Positions 50,176-59,847 are shown, counted from the stretch's first letter. The stretch: DNA of 64,000 nt from JACQAP01 sp035548375 (GCA_035548375.1 DASZTG010000092.1:3939-67938); one strand, 5' to 3'. Notes: generated by a model not told the origin, from the letters alone. Made by a program: numbers and translations.

Positions 50176-50205
50176 ATTATATCAGCGCGGCCCCCGCCGG
50201 CTCAA
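50176..50205 (-). promoter_or_regulatory. Promoter of the rpsB superoperon
   Basis: On the minus strand TTGAGC (50200-50205) is followed after 18 bases by a perfect TATAAT (50176-50181), in the first gene-free region upstream of rpsB. The leader to ATG 50044 is about 125 bases and could host S2 autoregulation. Confidence 0.65.
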
Positions 50206-50229
50206 CCATTTTGATGCATGGTCAAGGGG

Positions 50230-50979
50230 TTAAGGGACCTGAGGGGTTTGCCGCTGGCGGCGGGCTTCGTATAGGCAGATGCCGGCGGCGACGGACACGT
50301 TCAGGCTTTCGACCGCGCCCAGCATCGGGATGGAAATCAACTGGTCGCACGTCTCGCGCGTCAGGCGGCGCAGTCCCTCTCCCTCCGCCCCCAGGATCAT
50401 TGCGAGCGGGCCGGTCAGCCTGGCGCCGAACAGGCTGCCGTCCTCGGCCTCGGCGGCGCCGACGACCCAAATCCCTTTATCTTTCAGATCCCTCAGCGTT
50501 CGGGCCAGGTTCGTCACAGCAATGAACGGCACCGATTCCGCGGCGCCCGATGCAACCTTGCGGACGGTGGCATTGACGCCGGTGGCCCGATCCTTGGGAG
50601 CAAAGACCGCCTGGACACCCATCGCATCCGCGACCCGCAGGCAGGCGCCGAGGTTGTGCGGATCCTGGACGCCGTCGAGCCCGAGCAGCAACGGCGGTTC
50701 CGCGGCGTTCTCGATGACTTCGTCGAGATCCATGGCCAACGGCGTTTCTTCCACGAATGCAGCGACGCCCTGGTGGCGTCCGCCGCTGGCGAATCCGTCC
50801 AGCCTGGCCGCTTCCGCGTCCTGGATGCGCACGCCGCCCGCCCTCGCCAGGTCGGCGATCCGGCGCGCGCGCGGATCGTTGCGTTTCGGATCCAGGAAAA
50901 CCTCCATCACGGAACCCGGCCGTCGTTTCAGCGCGGCCGTAACCGCATGCAGGCCATATACGACCCGGCGCGCACTCAT
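50230..50979 (-). CDS. rlmB: 23S rRNA (guanosine-2'-O-) methyltransferase RlmB (SpoU family)
   Basis: RlmB methylates the 2'-O of a guanosine in domain V of 23S rRNA. The 249-residue protein has an N-terminal substrate-binding domain (VYGLHAVTAALKRRP) and a C-terminal SPOUT knot with the motifs LDGVQDPHNLGACLRVADAM, MILGAEGEGLRR and IPMLGAVESLNVSVAAGICLYE. It overlaps the rnr stop (ATGA), so the two are cotranscribed. Confidence 0.96.
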   Translation of the reverse strand: MSARRVVYGLHAVTAALKRRPGSVMEVFLDPKRNDPRARRIADLARAGGVRIQDAEAARLDGFASGGRHQGVAAFVEETPLAMDLDEVIENAAEPPLLLGLDGVQDPHNLGACLRVADAMGVQAVFAPKDRATGVNATVRKVASGAAESVPFIAVTNLARTLRDLKDKGIWVVGAAEAEDGSLFGARLTGPLAMILGAEGEGLRRLTRETCDQLISIPMLGAVESLNVSVAAGICLYEARRQRQTPQVP

Positions 50980-53204
50980 CGCGATCGCCTGGATTCTTCG
51001 TCGAGGACGAAATCGATCTTTGCCGTTTCCAGGTCGACCCTGACGAGTTTCACCGGGATCGGGTCGCCGAGACGGAAGCGCTTCGCCGTGCGCTCGCCCA
51101 GCAACTGATGCTTGGCCGCGTCATAGTGAAAGTAGTCCGAGCCCAGCTCCGAGATATGCACCAGCCCCTCGACATAGACCTCGTGCAGCGCCACGAATAC
51201 GCCGAAGCTGGCCACGCCGCTGACGGTCGCGGTGAAACGCTCGCCGATGCGATCCTGCATGTAGTAGCACTTGAGCCAGGCGTCGACGTCGCGGGTCGCC
51301 TCGTCGGCACGCCGCTCGGTTTCCGAGCAATGCACGCCGAGCTCCTGCCAGCTGCCCGGTTCGTAGCGCTTGCCGGCAAGCACCGCCTTGATGGCGCGAT
51401 GGATCAGCAAGTCCGGATAGCGGCGGATGGGCGACGTGAAATGCGTGTAGGCGTCGTACGCCAGACCGAAATGGCCGGCATTGTCCGGACTGTAGACAGC
51501 CTGGCGCAGCGATCGCAGCATGACGGTCTGCAATAGCTGGACGTCCGGGCGCGGCTTTATCTTTTCCAGCAACTTCGCGTAGTCCTTCGCCTTCGGATGC
51601 TCGCCTCCGGTCAGCTGCAGCCCGAACTCGCGCAGGAACTCGCGCAACGCCGCAAGCTTCTCCGGTGTCGGCCCCTCGTGCACGCGATACAGCGCCGGGT
51701 GCTCGTGCTTCGACAGGAAATCCGACGCGCAGACGTTGGCCGCGAGCATGCATTCCTCGATCAGGCGATGTGCGTCGTTGCGCTGCGTAGGCACGATGCG
51801 CTCGATCTTGCCCTGGTCGTCGAAGAACATCTGCGTCTCGACGGTCTCGAAATCGATCGCCCCCCTCAACTCGCGCGCCTTGACCAGCCCCTGGTAGAGC
51901 GCGTGCAACGCCTGCAGGTGCGGGACGAGGCTCCCCAGTTCGCGCGCCACCTCGCCGTGCGGATCCGCGATGACGTTCGCGACCTTGGTGTACGTCAGGC
52001 GCGCACGTGAATGCATGACGGCCGGATAGAAGCGGTAGACCGCGATCTCCCCGCGTGCCGAGATGTCCATCTCGCAGACCATGCACAGGCGGTCGACGTC
52101 GGGCATCAGCGAGCACAGGCCGTTCGACAGCACTTCCGGCAGCATCGGGATGACACGGCGCGGGAAATAGACGGAATTGCCGCGCTCGCGCGCCTCGAGG
52201 TCGATCACGTCGCCGTGCTGCACGTAGTGACTGACGTCCGCGATCGCGACCCAAAGCTTGAATCCCTTGCCGCGGCGCTCGCAATAGACGGCGTCGTCGA
52301 AATCCTTCGCCGTCTCCCCGTCTATCGTGACCAGCGGAAGCTTGCGCAAGTCCTCGCGGCCCGCGAGGTCCTTGTCCGTTACTCCCGACGGCAGCTTCGC
52401 CGCGGCCTTCACCGCCGCGGCGGAAAATTCATGCGGCAGGTCGTGCTTGCGCAGCGCGATCTCGATCTCCATGCCGGGATCGGCGTAGTTGCCGAGCACT
52501 TCGACGATCCTGCCCACCGGTTGCGAGTGCCGCTGCGGCTGCTCGACGATCTCGACCATGACGACCTGGCCCGGCTTCGCGCCCCGATTCGCGCCTGCGG
52601 GGACCAGGATGTCCTGGCTGATGCGGCGGTCTTCCGGCGCGACCACGCCGATGCCGTGCTCGTTCAGGTAACGGCCGACGACTTTCAGGTTCGCGCGCTC
52701 GATGACTTCCACGATATGCCCCTCGCGACGACCGCGCGCATTGACGCCGCCTTCGCGCGCGACGACGCGGTCGTTGTGCAGCACTTTTGCCATCTCGCCA
52801 GGATGCAGGAACAGGTCTTCGCCGCCGTCGTCGCGCACGAGGAAGCCAAAGCCGTCGGGATGGCCCTGCACCCTGCCCTTGATGAGATCCAGCTTTTCGA
52901 CGACGCAAATCGCGTTCTTGCGATTGCGCATGATCTGGCCGTCGCGCTCCATCGCCCCGAGTCGCCGGTCGAACGACCCGGACTCGTCGGGAGAGATCGA
53001 CAGCAATTGCGCAAGCTTGTCGGCCGATACCGGCACGCCCTGCTCGAGCAGCACATCCAGGATGTGCTCGCGACTGGGCAGCGGATTTTCATAGCGCGAA
53101 CGCTCGCGTTCGAGGTAGGGATCGCGCTCGCGGATGCCCGCGTTGCGGGCGTTGCCGGCGCTTTTTGCGCCGGCGGTTTTGGTGATTTTCTTAGGAGTTT
53201 TCAT
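50976..53204 (-). CDS. rnr: Ribonuclease R
   Basis: RNase R is a processive 3'-5' exoribonuclease able to degrade structured RNA. The 742-residue protein has an N-terminal winged helix, cold-shock domains (GFGFLVRDDGGEDLFLHPGEM), the RNB catalytic domain with TIDGETAKDFDDAVYCE and the aspartates, and a C-terminal S1 domain. It lacks the long lysine-rich C-terminal tail of the enterobacterial enzyme but has a short basic N-terminal stretch. It is cotranscribed with rlmB. Confidence 0.97.
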   Translation of the reverse strand: MKTPKKITKTAGAKSAGNARNAGIRERDPYLERERSRYENPLPSREHILDVLLEQGVPVSADKLAQLLSISPDESGSFDRRLGAMERDGQIMRNRKNAICVVEKLDLIKGRVQGHPDGFGFLVRDDGGEDLFLHPGEMAKVLHNDRVVAREGGVNARGRREGHIVEVIERANLKVVGRYLNEHGIGVVAPEDRRISQDILVPAGANRGAKPGQVVMVEIVEQPQRHSQPVGRIVEVLGNYADPGMEIEIALRKHDLPHEFSAAAVKAAAKLPSGVTDKDLAGREDLRKLPLVTIDGETAKDFDDAVYCERRGKGFKLWVAIADVSHYVQHGDVIDLEARERGNSVYFPRRVIPMLPEVLSNGLCSLMPDVDRLCMVCEMDISARGEIAVYRFYPAVMHSRARLTYTKVANVIADPHGEVARELGSLVPHLQALHALYQGLVKARELRGAIDFETVETQMFFDDQGKIERIVPTQRNDAHRLIEECMLAANVCASDFLSKHEHPALYRVHEGPTPEKLAALREFLREFGLQLTGGEHPKAKDYAKLLEKIKPRPDVQLLQTVMLRSLRQAVYSPDNAGHFGLAYDAYTHFTSPIRRYPDLLIHRAIKAVLAGKRYEPGSWQELGVHCSETERRADEATRDVDAWLKCYYMQDRIGERFTATVSGVASFGVFVALHEVYVEGLVHISELGSDYFHYDAAKHQLLGERTAKRFRLGDPIPVKLVRVDLETAKIDFVLDEESRRSR

Positions 53205-53240
53205 TCAGACAAATGGTTTGGAAGGAAGGCTTGCGCTTCG

Positions 53241-53269
53241 TTGACAAAGCACCGCTTTCCCATTACATT
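53241..53269 (+). promoter_or_regulatory. tRNA-Leu promoter
   Basis: A perfect TTGACA (53241-53246), a 17-base spacer and TACATT (53264-53269) lie on the plus strand. Transcription would start about 7 bases after the -10, directly before the mature tRNA 5' end at 53284. Confidence 0.8.
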
Positions 53270-53283
53270 CTGCGCCCTTCCGT

Positions 53284-53370
53284 GCCGAGATGGCGGAATT
53301 GGTAGACGCACCAGGTTCAGGTCCTGGCGGTGGCAACACTGTGGAGGTTCGAGTCCTCTTCTCGGCACCA
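53284..53370 (+). tRNA. tRNA-Leu(CAG)
   Basis: An 87-base tRNA including an encoded CCA end. The acceptor stem GCCGAGA pairs with TCTCGGC, the anticodon stem CCAGG/CCTGG encloses TTCAGGT with anticodon CAG, and there is the long variable arm (GGTGGCAACACTG region) of class II tRNAs and a T-arm GAGGTTCGAGTCCTC. It is the only plus-strand gene between the divergent rnr and purA ends. Confidence 0.97.
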
Positions 53371-53416
53371 GATCGCGTTCCCCGCGGCTCCCGTCGCAAA
53401 ATTTCCCAGGTAATTG

Positions 53417-54715
53417 CTAGGCCCGCTCGAACGGATGGCGCAGGACTATCGTCTCGTCGCGGTCGGGTCCGGTCGAGATCATGTCCACCGGCACGCCGCA
53501 GGCCTGCTCGATGCGCTTCAGGTAATTGCGCGCATTCGCCGGCAAGTCCTCGTAGCGAGTGATGCCCACGGTGCTCTGCGTCCAGCCGGGAATTTCCTCG
53601 TAGATCGGTTCGCAGTGCGCCAGCGCGTCCGCGCCCGACGGCAGGATGTCGATGCGCTCGCCTTCGAGCCTGTAGCCGACGCCAACCTGCAGGTCTTCGA
53701 CACCGTCGAGCACATCGAGCTTGGTGATGCACAGGCCGGACACGCCGTTGATCTGCACGGAGCGCTTGAGTGCGGCCGCATCGAACCATCCGCAGCGGCG
53801 GGGTCGGCCGGTGACCGAACCGAATTCCTTGCCGCGCGTGCGCAATTGCTCGCCGACGTTGTCTTCCAGCTCGGTGGGAAACGGGCCGGATCCCACGCGC
53901 GTGGTATAGGCCTTGGTGATGCCGAGGACGTAATGCAGCATCTGCGGGCCGACACCGGCGCCCGCGGCTGCCGCGCCGGCAACGCAATTGCTCGACGTGA
54001 CGAACGGATACGTGCCGTGGTCGATGTCCAGCAGCGTTCCCTGCGCGCCTTCGAACAGCAGGTTGTTGCCGGCGGTGTGCGCGTCGTACAGCGCGCGCGG
54101 AACATCCGCGACCATGGGCTTCAATTGTGCGCGCATGGCGAGCATCTCGTCGCGCGTCTTCGCGAAATCGACAGCCGAGGCCTTCAGGTAGTGCTGCAAA
54201 ACGAAATTGTGGAAATCCAGCACTTCACGCAGCTTTTCCTCGAACCGGCCGGGCACGAACAAGTCCTGCAGGCGGATGGCGCGACGCGCCACCTTGTCCT
54301 CGTATGCGGGGCCGATGCCGCGACCGGTCGTGCCGATTTTCTCCGCGCCCTTCGCCGCTTCGCGCGCCTGGTCGATGGCGACGTGATAGGGAAGGATCAG
54401 CGGGCAGGCGTCGCTGATTTTCAGCCGCGAGCGCACGTCCACGCCTGCCGCCTCCAGCTCGGCGATTTCCTGCAGCAGCGCGGCCGGCGACAACACGACG
54501 CCGTTGCCGATGTAGCATTTGACGCCCGCGCGCAGGATGCCGGAAGGAATCAGCCGCAGGATCTGCTTGCGCCCGCCGATCACCAGCGTGTGGCCCGCGT
54601 TGTGGCCACCCTGGAAGCGCACCACGCCCTGCGCGTGGTCGGTCAGCCAGTCGACGATCTTGCCCTTGCCCTCGTCACCCCACTGGGTGCCGATGACGAC
54701 TACGTTGCTTGCCAT
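53417..54715 (-). CDS. purA: Adenylosuccinate synthetase
   Basis: PurA joins IMP and aspartate, using GTP, on the path to AMP. The 432-residue protein starts with VVIGTQWGDEGKGKIVD, the GTP- and IMP-binding loop, and has GGHNAGHTL, TTGRGIGPAYEDK and EGAQGTLLDIDHGTYPFVTS. It lies 19 bases after hisZ, the usual order in betaproteobacteria. Confidence 0.98.
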   Translation of the reverse strand: MASNVVVIGTQWGDEGKGKIVDWLTDHAQGVVRFQGGHNAGHTLVIGGRKQILRLIPSGILRAGVKCYIGNGVVLSPAALLQEIAELEAAGVDVRSRLKISDACPLILPYHVAIDQAREAAKGAEKIGTTGRGIGPAYEDKVARRAIRLQDLFVPGRFEEKLREVLDFHNFVLQHYLKASAVDFAKTRDEMLAMRAQLKPMVADVPRALYDAHTAGNNLLFEGAQGTLLDIDHGTYPFVTSSNCVAGAAAAGAGVGPQMLHYVLGITKAYTTRVGSGPFPTELEDNVGEQLRTRGKEFGSVTGRPRRCGWFDAAALKRSVQINGVSGLCITKLDVLDGVEDLQVGVGYRLEGERIDILPSGADALAHCEPIYEEIPGWTQSTVGITRYEDLPANARNYLKRIEQACGVPVDMISTGPDRDETIVLRHPFERA

Positions 54716-54734
54716 CGAGTCCTCTTTGCCGCGA

Positions 54735-55919
54735 TCAATTCGAAAATTTTCCGGGGCCGACCGGTTCGAGTTGCCACGATCCGCCCTTTTCCACCAGTTG
54801 CTGCGAGCAGCCCAGCTCCTCGCGGTTGGCCGCCTGTCCGGGCAAATCGGAAACCACGATCATGCCTTTTTCACGAAGCTTCGCCACCTGCGCCTGCAGG
54901 ACGGCGTCATCCGGGCGATAAGGCGCCAGCACGCGCACCGTCTTCTCGCCGTTGGGCGCCATTTGCGCGAGTTCGCGCAATTCCATCGTGAATCCCGTCG
55001 CCGGCCGCGCGCGGCCGAATGCACGCCCGACCTCGTCGTAACGTCCCCCGCGCGCGATGGCCTCCGGCCGGTTTCCGGCGTAGGCCGCGAACACCACGCC
55101 GCTGTGATAGTGATAGCCGCGCAGTTCCGCGAGGTCGAAGCACAACTCGCGCACGTCCGCGCTCAATCCCTGGCCGATCCTTTCGAGCGCATCGAGGCAG
55201 GCCGTCAGCTCGGGATAGCGCGGCAGTTGCTTGCGCGCCGTCGCCAGCACGTCGGGACCTCCGTAGAGTTCCGGCAGCAACAGCAGCGCCGTGCGCGTCG
55301 TCGCATCGATGTCCTTCGACAATTCGCGCAGGGCCGGAACGTCCTTGGCCTGCAGCACCTGGAACAATTCCGCCTCGCGCTGCCCGTTGATGCCGGCGCG
55401 CGTCACCAGCGAGCGGAAAACCGAGACGTGTCCGATGTCGAGGTGCACGCCGTCCACGCCGATCGCGCGCAGGGCGCGCAGCATGAGCATCTGGATCTCG
55501 ATGTCGCTCTCCAGGCCGGCGTGGCCGTACAGTTCCGCGCCGATCTGCATCGGTTCGCGCGTGCGCAGCAGCCCGGACGGTTGCGTATGCAACACCGTTC
55601 CGGCATAGCACAGTCGCGTGACGCCTTTGCGGTTCAGCAAATGCGCATCGATGCGCGCAACCTGCGGCGTGATGTCGGCGCGCAATCCGAGCAAACGGCC
55701 GGACAACTGGTCCACCAGCTTGAAGGTCTGCAGGTCGAGGTCGTGGCCCGTGCCCGTCAGCAGCGAGTCGAGGTATTCGAGCATGGGCGGGATGACGAGC
55801 TCGTAGCCGTGCGCGAAGAACAGGTCGAGTATGCGCCGGCGAAGCCGCTCCACTCCCGCCGCCTCGCCGGGCAGGAGATCTTCTATGTATTCGGGCAACA
55901 ACCATTTCTGCATGATCAT
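54735..55919 (-). CDS. hisZ: ATP phosphoribosyltransferase regulatory subunit HisZ
   Basis: HisZ is a catalytically inactive histidyl-tRNA synthetase-like protein that forms the active enzyme of histidine synthesis with short HisG. The 394-residue protein starts MIMQKWLLPEYIEDLLPGEA, has RLLGLRADITPQVARI (the HisRS motif 2-like region) and AIARGGRYDEVGRAFGRARPATGF near the C-terminus. A start at 55913 is equally possible. A longer frame running into hflC is a shadow. It stands between DUF2065 and purA, the characteristic location. Confidence 0.95.
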   Translation of the reverse strand: MIMQKWLLPEYIEDLLPGEAAGVERLRRRILDLFFAHGYELVIPPMLEYLDSLLTGTGHDLDLQTFKLVDQLSGRLLGLRADITPQVARIDAHLLNRKGVTRLCYAGTVLHTQPSGLLRTREPMQIGAELYGHAGLESDIEIQMLMLRALRAIGVDGVHLDIGHVSVFRSLVTRAGINGQREAELFQVLQAKDVPALRELSKDIDATTRTALLLLPELYGGPDVLATARKQLPRYPELTACLDALERIGQGLSADVRELCFDLAELRGYHYHSGVVFAAYAGNRPEAIARGGRYDEVGRAFGRARPATGFTMELRELAQMAPNGEKTVRVLAPYRPDDAVLQAQVAKLREKGMIVVSDLPGQAANREELGCSQQLVEKGGSWQLEPVGPGKFSN

Positions 55920-55978
55920 TCGGCGCGCGGGATAGGCATGGGCTGGCCCGCCAGCGGCGGCACGGTCGACATGTTGGG

Positions 55979-56173
55979 CTATTTCGTCAGGAAAAGCAGC
56001 AGCAGCCCGGCGAGCATCAGCGACAAGCCGACGAAGCGCACCTGCCCGTCGGACATTTCCGTTAGCCGGCGAAACGCCTGTCTCCAGAGCGTGGGCAGCA
56101 GGAACGGAAATACGCCTTCGATGACCAGCATCAGCGCCACGGCCATCATCAGGACATTCGTGTAGGCACCCAT
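55979..56173 (-). CDS. DUF2065 two-helix membrane protein
   Basis: This 64-residue protein has two hydrophobic helices (VLMMAVALMLVIEGVFPFLL; FVGLSLMLAGLLLLFLT) joined by a basic loop with WRQAFRRLTEM. Its position between hflC and hisZ or purA is conserved in many proteobacteria. Function is unknown; a role with the HflKC complex is inferred from position only. Confidence 0.9.
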   Translation of the reverse strand: MGAYTNVLMMAVALMLVIEGVFPFLLPTLWRQAFRRLTEMSDGQVRFVGLSLMLAGLLLLFLTK

Positions 56174-56218
56174 TCTCGCTTCCCGCGATCCGCAGGCGGC
56201 ACGCGCTCGCGGCCGTGA

Positions 56219-57097
56219 CTATTTGGCGTGGCCGGCAGGGTTCTTCAGGTACTTGAAGAAATCCGCGGACGGATCGAGTATCAGCATGTCCGACTTGTTC
56301 TTGAAGCTCTGACGATAGGCATCGAGGCTTCGGTAGAACGCATAGAACTCCGGATTGCGCTCGAACGCGCGCGCGTAGATCGCTGACGCCTTGGCATCCC
56401 CCTCGCCCTTCATGCGCTGGGCGTCGCGATAGGCCTGTGCGATCACGACCTGGCGCTGCTTGTCGGCGTCGGCGCGTATTTTCTCGGCCTCGGCGAAGCC
56501 CGTCGATCGCAATTCGTTGGCGACGCGCTTGCGCTCCGCCTGCATGCGCCCGTAGACGGATTCGCTGATTTCCGGCGTGAAGTCGACGCGCTTCAGGCGC
56601 ACGTCTAGCACCTGCACGCCGATCTCGCGCGAGGTCAGGTCGGCCTTCTCTCGCATCAGGTCCATGATCTTTTCGCGCTCGCCCGAGACGACCTCGTGGA
56701 TGGTGCGCTTGCCGAATTCCTCGCGCAGGCTGCCGTTGACCGCCTGCGTAAGGCGAACCCTCGCGAGGCCTTCGTCGCCCTGCACGCTCACGTAGTACTG
56801 CTTCACGTCGATGATGCGCCATTTGACGAAGGAGTCCACCAGTACCGGCTTGTTCTCCGAGGTCACGAACCTTTGCGCCTCTTCGGCGTCCAGCGTGAGG
56901 ATGCGGGAGTCGAAAAACCTGACGTTGTCGACCAGCGGCACCTTGAAGTACAGGCCGGGCGCGGTCTTGACCGAGACGATTTCGCCGAGGCGGAACACGA
57001 TGGCGTTCTGCCGCTGGTCGACCGTGAACAGGCTCAGGCTCGCGACCACCAGCGCCACGACGACCGCGATCAGGATGGTGCTCACGTTGAATTTCAT
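56219..57097 (-). CDS. hflC: FtsH-associated SPFH protein HflC
   Basis: HflC forms with HflK a large SPFH cage in the inner membrane that encloses FtsH and limits its proteolysis. The 292-residue protein has one N-terminal transmembrane helix (TILIAVVVALVVASLSLF), the stomatin-like domain (VPLVDNVRFFDSRI) and a long coiled coil. ATG at 57097 overlaps the hflK stop (ATGA). Confidence 0.97.
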   Translation of the reverse strand: MKFNVSTILIAVVVALVVASLSLFTVDQRQNAIVFRLGEIVSVKTAPGLYFKVPLVDNVRFFDSRILTLDAEEAQRFVTSENKPVLVDSFVKWRIIDVKQYYVSVQGDEGLARVRLTQAVNGSLREEFGKRTIHEVVSGEREKIMDLMREKADLTSREIGVQVLDVRLKRVDFTPEISESVYGRMQAERKRVANELRSTGFAEAEKIRADADKQRQVVIAQAYRDAQRMKGEGDAKASAIYARAFERNPEFYAFYRSLDAYRQSFKNKSDMLILDPSADFFKYLKNPAGHAK

Positions 57098-58272
57098 CGT
57101 GCCTCCCTGTCGCGGCTGCGGAAGGCGTCGCGCGAGCGCGGCGACACGTCGGCCGGCGCGGGCGCGGCCAGCGGCGCCTCGGGCGCCTTTGCCGTTTCGG
57201 CGGGTGACGCCGGACCGCTCATCTGGATGAGCTTGTCGAGCGGCAGGTACAGCAGGTTGCTGCCGTTCTTCTGGTCGACGATGATCTTGCTCGAATTCGA
57301 GAGCACCTGCTGCATGGCGTCGAGGTAGAGGCGCTGGCGCGTGACGACGGGCGCCTTGCTGTATTCGGCGACGATCTGGCTGAATCGCGATGCCTCGCCC
57401 TCGGCGTTCGCGATCACGCTCTGGCGATAACCTTCGCCCTCCTGCTGCAGCCTCGCCGCCGTGCCCTTGGCCTTGGGCACGACATCGTTGAAGTAGGACT
57501 GGCCCTCGTTGATCTGGCGCTCGCGGTCCTGCCCGGCCTTGACCGCATCGGCAAAGGCGGCCTGGACTTCTTCCGGCGCCTGGGCATCCTGCATGGTCAC
57601 GCGCGTGACGGTGATGCCGGTCTTGTAGCGATCCAGGATCTTCTGCAGCAGGCCTTGCACCGTCTCGACGATCTTCTCCTTGCCGCCCGAGAGCAGGAAA
57701 TCCATCTTGCTCTTGCCCACCACCTCGCGAATCGCGGATTCCGCGGCCTGCATCACCGACTTGTCGGCATCGCGGTTGTTGAACAGGTAGTCCGTCGGAT
57801 CCTTGAGGATGTATTGCACGGCGAACTGGATGTCGATGATGTTCTCGTCGTCCGTGATCATCAGCGATTCGTTCTGCACCCTGCTCTTGACGTTGTTGCG
57901 GTAGCCGATTTCGATCGTGCGCACGCCCGTCACGTTCACGACTTCGGCCGATTCGATCGGCCACGGCCAGTGCCACCGCGGGCCGGGCTCGGTGATGGCG
58001 CCGGTGAAGCTGCCAAAGCGCAGCACCACCCCGCGCTGGCTTGCGTCCACGATGTAGAACCCGCTGGCGAGCCACACCAGGACGACCAGGATCACGAGCA
58101 GTCCGAAGCCGCCGCCGAACTGGCGCGAGCTGCCGGGGGCCGGCGGCGTGCCGCCTCCGCCCTTGCCGCCGAACAGCGAATTGAGCCACTGGTTCAGACG
58201 GCGCCAGAGTTCGTCGAGGTCCGGCGGGCCGTCGTTGCCGCGCTTTCCCCACTGAGGGTCATTCAAAGCCAT
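57094..58272 (-). CDS. hflK: FtsH-associated SPFH protein HflK
   Basis: HflK is the partner of HflC in the FtsH-enclosing cage. The 392-residue protein begins with a Gly/Pro-rich cytoplasmic part (PPDLDELWRRLNQWLNSLFGGKG region), one transmembrane helix (FGLLVILVVLVWLASGFYIVD) and the SPFH domain (PGPRWHWPWPIESAEVVNV). The C-terminus is Pro/Ala-rich. It lies 47 bases after hflX and overlaps hflC. Confidence 0.97.
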   Translation of the reverse strand: MALNDPQWGKRGNDGPPDLDELWRRLNQWLNSLFGGKGGGGTPPAPGSSRQFGGGFGLLVILVVLVWLASGFYIVDASQRGVVLRFGSFTGAITEPGPRWHWPWPIESAEVVNVTGVRTIEIGYRNNVKSRVQNESLMITDDENIIDIQFAVQYILKDPTDYLFNNRDADKSVMQAAESAIREVVGKSKMDFLLSGGKEKIVETVQGLLQKILDRYKTGITVTRVTMQDAQAPEEVQAAFADAVKAGQDRERQINEGQSYFNDVVPKAKGTAARLQQEGEGYRQSVIANAEGEASRFSQIVAEYSKAPVVTRQRLYLDAMQQVLSNSSKIIVDQKNGSNLLYLPLDKLIQMSGPASPAETAKAPEAPLAAPAPADVSPRSRDAFRSRDREAR

Positions 58273-58319
58273 TCGTGCGTGCTTTCAGTTTGACAGGAGG
58301 CCCTGCTGGACCTTTGCAT

Positions 58320-59438
58320 TCAGGCCGCGACGACACCCGCTTCGTCGCGCTGCGTATCGCGCAATTCAGTCAGCATGGAGCGCAGAATTTCGAGGCCGGC
58401 ACCGGTTTTCGCGCTGACGCGAATCGACGCGATCTTACCATACTGGTCGCGCTCCACACCCGGCGGCACACCGGCTTCGTCGATCTTGTTGTAGACCACG
58501 ACCTGGCGCACCGAATCGGCGCCGATCTCGGCCAGCACCTTGTTGACCTCGGCCATCTGATCGTCGCGCACCGGGCTGGCGGCGTCCACCACGTGGAGCA
58601 GCAGGTCCGCGCGCACGGTTTCCTCCAGCGTCGCGCCGAAGGCGGCCACGAGGCTGTGAGGAAGGTCGCGGATGAAACCCACCGTATCCGAAACCACGAC
58701 GGGCGGTCCGCCGGATCCGCCGATCCGGCGTGACGTCGTGTCCAGCGTGGCGAACAACTGGTCGGCCGCGTACGCGTCGGCATGCGTCAGTCCGTTGAAC
58801 AGCGTCGACTTGCCGGCGTTGGTGTAGCCCACCAGCGAGACCGAGAGCGTCTTGCCGCGCTGGCGGGCGCGGCGCTGTGTTTGCCTTTGCCGGTGGACGG
58901 TTTCGAGCTTGTCCTTGAGCACCTTCACGCGCTTGCGCAGCAGCTGGCGGTCGGTCTCGAGCTGCGTCTCGCCCGGGCCGCGCAGGCCGATGCCGCCCTT
59001 TTGCCGCTCCAGGTGGGTCCAGCCGCGCACCAGGCGCGTCGCCAGGTGATCGAGCTGCGCCAGCTCCACCTGCAACTTGCCTTCGTGGGATCGCGCACGC
59101 TGCGCGAAGATGTCGAGGATCAGGCTGGTCCGGTCGACGACGCGGCAATCGAAGGCCTTTTCGAGGTTGCGCTGCTGTGCGGGCGAGAGATCGTGGTTGA
59201 ACAGCACGAGCGTCGCACCGGAATCGCGCAGGGCGGAGGCGATCTCCTGCACCTTGCCGGATCCCGCAAACGTCGCCGCATCCGGCCGCTGGCGCTTGCC
59301 CTTGATGGTCGCCACGGCGCCGACGCCGGCGCTCTGCGCGAGCCTGCGGAATTCCTCCAGCGATTCGGCGAAATCGATATTCCCGAAATCGAGGCTCACG
59401 AGCACGGCGCGATCGCCGCCGCCGGGTCGATCGAACAT
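58320..59438 (-). CDS. hflX: Ribosome-associated GTPase HflX
   Basis: HflX splits stalled or stressed ribosomes. The 372-residue protein has an N-terminal domain with GSGKVQEIASALRDSGATLVLFNHDLSPAQQRNLEK region typical of HflX (in short segments), the linker GPGETQLETDRQLLRKRV and a GTPase domain with VGYTNAGKSTLFN (G1), DTVGFIRDLP (G3) and VYNKID (G4). ATG at 59438 was chosen over a TTG one codon earlier. It follows hfq, as in most proteobacteria. Confidence 0.97.
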   Translation of the reverse strand: MFDRPGGGDRAVLVSLDFGNIDFAESLEEFRRLAQSAGVGAVATIKGKRQRPDAATFAGSGKVQEIASALRDSGATLVLFNHDLSPAQQRNLEKAFDCRVVDRTSLILDIFAQRARSHEGKLQVELAQLDHLATRLVRGWTHLERQKGGIGLRGPGETQLETDRQLLRKRVKVLKDKLETVHRQRQTQRRARQRGKTLSVSLVGYTNAGKSTLFNGLTHADAYAADQLFATLDTTSRRIGGSGGPPVVVSDTVGFIRDLPHSLVAAFGATLEETVRADLLLHVVDAASPVRDDQMAEVNKVLAEIGADSVRQVVVYNKIDEAGVPPGVERDQYGKIASIRVSAKTGAGLEILRSMLTELRDTQRDEAGVVAA

Positions 59439-59551
59439 CAACGGTAAAGGGATTCGCAGCGGGAACTCCGGGTGTGCGAAATCAGGCCTCGCACCCCGGA
59501 AGATGAAACGACTTCAGCTTGGTTACGGATGGAACGGAAGCGGACGAACAC

Positions 59552-59791
59552 TCAATCTTCAGGCCCATGTTCCAGGGACAAATTCACCGGACGCGCCGGC
59601 ACGACGGTGGAAATTGCGTGCTTGTACACCATTTGCGTCACGGTATTTTTCAACAATACGACATACTGGTCGAACGATTCGATCTGGCCCTGCAGCTTGA
59701 TTCCGTTCACCAGATAGATCGAAACCGGTACGTGTTCCTTGCGCAGTGCGTTGAGAAATGGGTCTTGCAACAACTGGCCTTTCGCGCTCAT
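59552..59791 (-). CDS. hfq: RNA chaperone Hfq
   Basis: Hfq is a hexameric Sm-like protein that pairs small RNAs with mRNAs. The 79-residue protein has Sm1 (GQLLQDPFLNALRKEHVPVSI with the family QDPFLN), GQIESFDQYVVLL and the Sm2 motif VYKHAISTV. The C-terminal tail is short, as usual in betaproteobacteria. A promoter candidate lies just upstream. It could serve the candidate small RNA at 5.4 kb. Confidence 0.98.
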   Translation of the reverse strand: MSAKGQLLQDPFLNALRKEHVPVSIYLVNGIKLQGQIESFDQYVVLLKNTVTQMVYKHAISTVVPARPVNLSLEHGPED

Positions 59792-59818
59792 GGCAACTCC
59801 TTTTTATTCTTTGACCCG

Positions 59819-59847
59819 CAAATACTGTACTGGATTTTGAGAAGCAA
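59819..59847 (-). promoter_or_regulatory. Candidate hfq promoter
   Basis: On the minus strand TTGCTT (59842-59847), a 17-base spacer and TATTTG (59819-59824) stand about 30 bases before the hfq start, between der and hfq. The -10 is only moderately good. Confidence 0.4.
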